Source of the DNA: an uncultured Oscillospiraceae bacterium
GTDB lineage: Bacteria > Bacillota > Clostridia > Oscillospirales > Acutalibacteraceae
Assembly (NCBI GenBank): GCA_900553525.1
Contig: USDZ01000033.1
Span: 1-12,911 of the forward strand
Reading direction: 5' to 3'
DNA: 12,911 bases
Shown: one piece after another, positions 12,729-12,911 of the stretch
How the letters are laid out: each line of letters opens with the position of its first letter
How positions within the stretch are numbered: position 1 is the first letter of the stretch
The notes under the pieces: generated by a model
The model's input: the letters and a program-made list of their open reading frames with translations, nothing else
Told to the model about the DNA's origin: nothing
The model's database searches: none
Made by a program: the position numbers and the translations under genes

Positions 12729-12804
12729 AGGGGCATAGCTCAGTTGGTAGAGCAGCGGTCTCCAAAACCGCGTGCCGAGGGTTCAAGTCCTTCTGCCCCT
12801 GCCA
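12729..12804 (+). tRNA. tRNA-Trp (anticodon CCA), CCA encoded
   Basis: The acceptor AGGGGCA/TGCCCCT, D-arm GCTC...GAGC, anticodon stem GCGGT/ACCGC with loop CTCCAAA (anticodon at 12762-12764), T-loop GTTCAAGTC, discriminator G73 and encoded CCA are all present; G73 and the AGGGGCA stem are typical of Firmicute tRNA-Trp. It lies 50 bases after tRNA-Met and probably shares its transcript. In many Firmicutes tRNA-Trp is next to rpmG, secE and nusG. Confidence 0.96.
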
Positions 12805-12907
12805 GAAAGGTGATACAAAAAAGATCGCCTGCCAAAAAGCCCGATTTTTACAAGGTTACGATAAAGACACCTTTGTATTTATCGGTATCAGAGGACAGGA
12901 AGTGCGT
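12805..12907 (+). promoter_or_regulatory. Leader between tRNA-Trp and the next gene, with alternative hairpins
   Basis: CGATAAA/TTTATCG (12859-12865 with 12878-12884) forms a 7-bp hairpin, and TGATAC/GTATCA (12811-12816 with 12885-12890) can close around it. AAAGGTG/CACCTTT (12806-12812 with 12868-12874) is an alternative exclusive of both. This may be an ordinary 5' leader or a small expression switch; no known riboswitch is recognised. Confidence 0.35.
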
Positions 12908-12911
12908 ATGC
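12908..12911 (+). CDS. Probable start of the next gene, cut by the window end
   Basis: An ATG at 12908-12910 follows AGGA (12897-12900) with a seven-base gap, a good start site. Only one codon is visible, so nothing of the product can be read. Ribosomal protein L33 (rpmG) or secE would be expected from the usual tRNA-Trp context, but that is a guess from gene order elsewhere. Confidence 0.35.

Noticed and set aside
1..12911. CRISPR array, prophage, transposon or defence system.
   Set aside because: No regular spaced repeats, transposase, integrase or phage-like genes were seen on either strand.

Overview
The window reads as a chromosomal housekeeping segment from an anaerobic Firmicute, most likely class Clostridia near the Oscillospirales. 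The evidence is moderate GC, strong GGAGG-type ribosome binding sites, consensus sigma-A promoters, a DUF1292 gene followed by a 6S-like RNA, a Si-type citrate synthase of the Clostridia kind, and a Firmicute-type tRNA-Trp. I see no phage, plasmid, CRISPR or insertion-sequence signature. The genus is inference only.

Layout. 1-1802 (+): the end of an ABC-F ATPase gene, then an aromatic-acid-exporter-type membrane protein. 1803-3342 (-): citrate synthase, with terminators between the convergent genes. 3520-4370 (+): a promoter, a zinc-ribbon/TM2 membrane protein and a 17-bp stem terminator that looks functional in both directions. 4405-4999 (-): a promoter, a DUF1292 protein and a 6S-like RNA starting a few bases after its stop codon. 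5070-5656 (+): a near-consensus promoter and a strong terminator bracketing about 550 nt with no recognisable gene, only short ORFs, RNA hairpins and a repeated ribosome-binding-site/ATG block. 5657-5931: no gene seen. 5932-9351 (-): a cell-wall amidase with an SH3 domain, a NodB deacetylase just upstream of it, and galactokinase with its own promoter and terminator. 9502-10303 (+): an unrecognised four-helix membrane protein. 10311-12340 (-): a HAD phosphatase and DAHP synthase, the latter behind a leader-peptide region. 12527-12911 (+): a promoter, tRNA-Met (CAU), tRNA-Trp (CCA) and probably the start of the next gene.

The most interesting system is upstream of DAHP synthase, the first enzyme of aromatic amino acid synthesis. 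A TTGACA/TACACT promoter starts a leader of about 200 nt. The leader encodes a 35-residue peptide with three Tyr codons in four positions. A 16-bp terminator hairpin lies directly before the aroF ribosome binding site. The last third of the leader ORF can pair with the terminator's first arm in an 11-bp antiterminator. A ribosome stalled on the Tyr codons leaves that segment free, whereas a ribosome at the stop codon covers it. That geometry fits ribosome-mediated attenuation sensing tyrosine, a mechanism less expected in Firmicutes than T-boxes or TRAP.

The second point of interest is the orphan transcription unit at 5070-5656, which is either an unassigned structured RNA or the remains of an attenuated gene. 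Most other genes are ordinary core metabolism and envelope functions arranged as short independent units.
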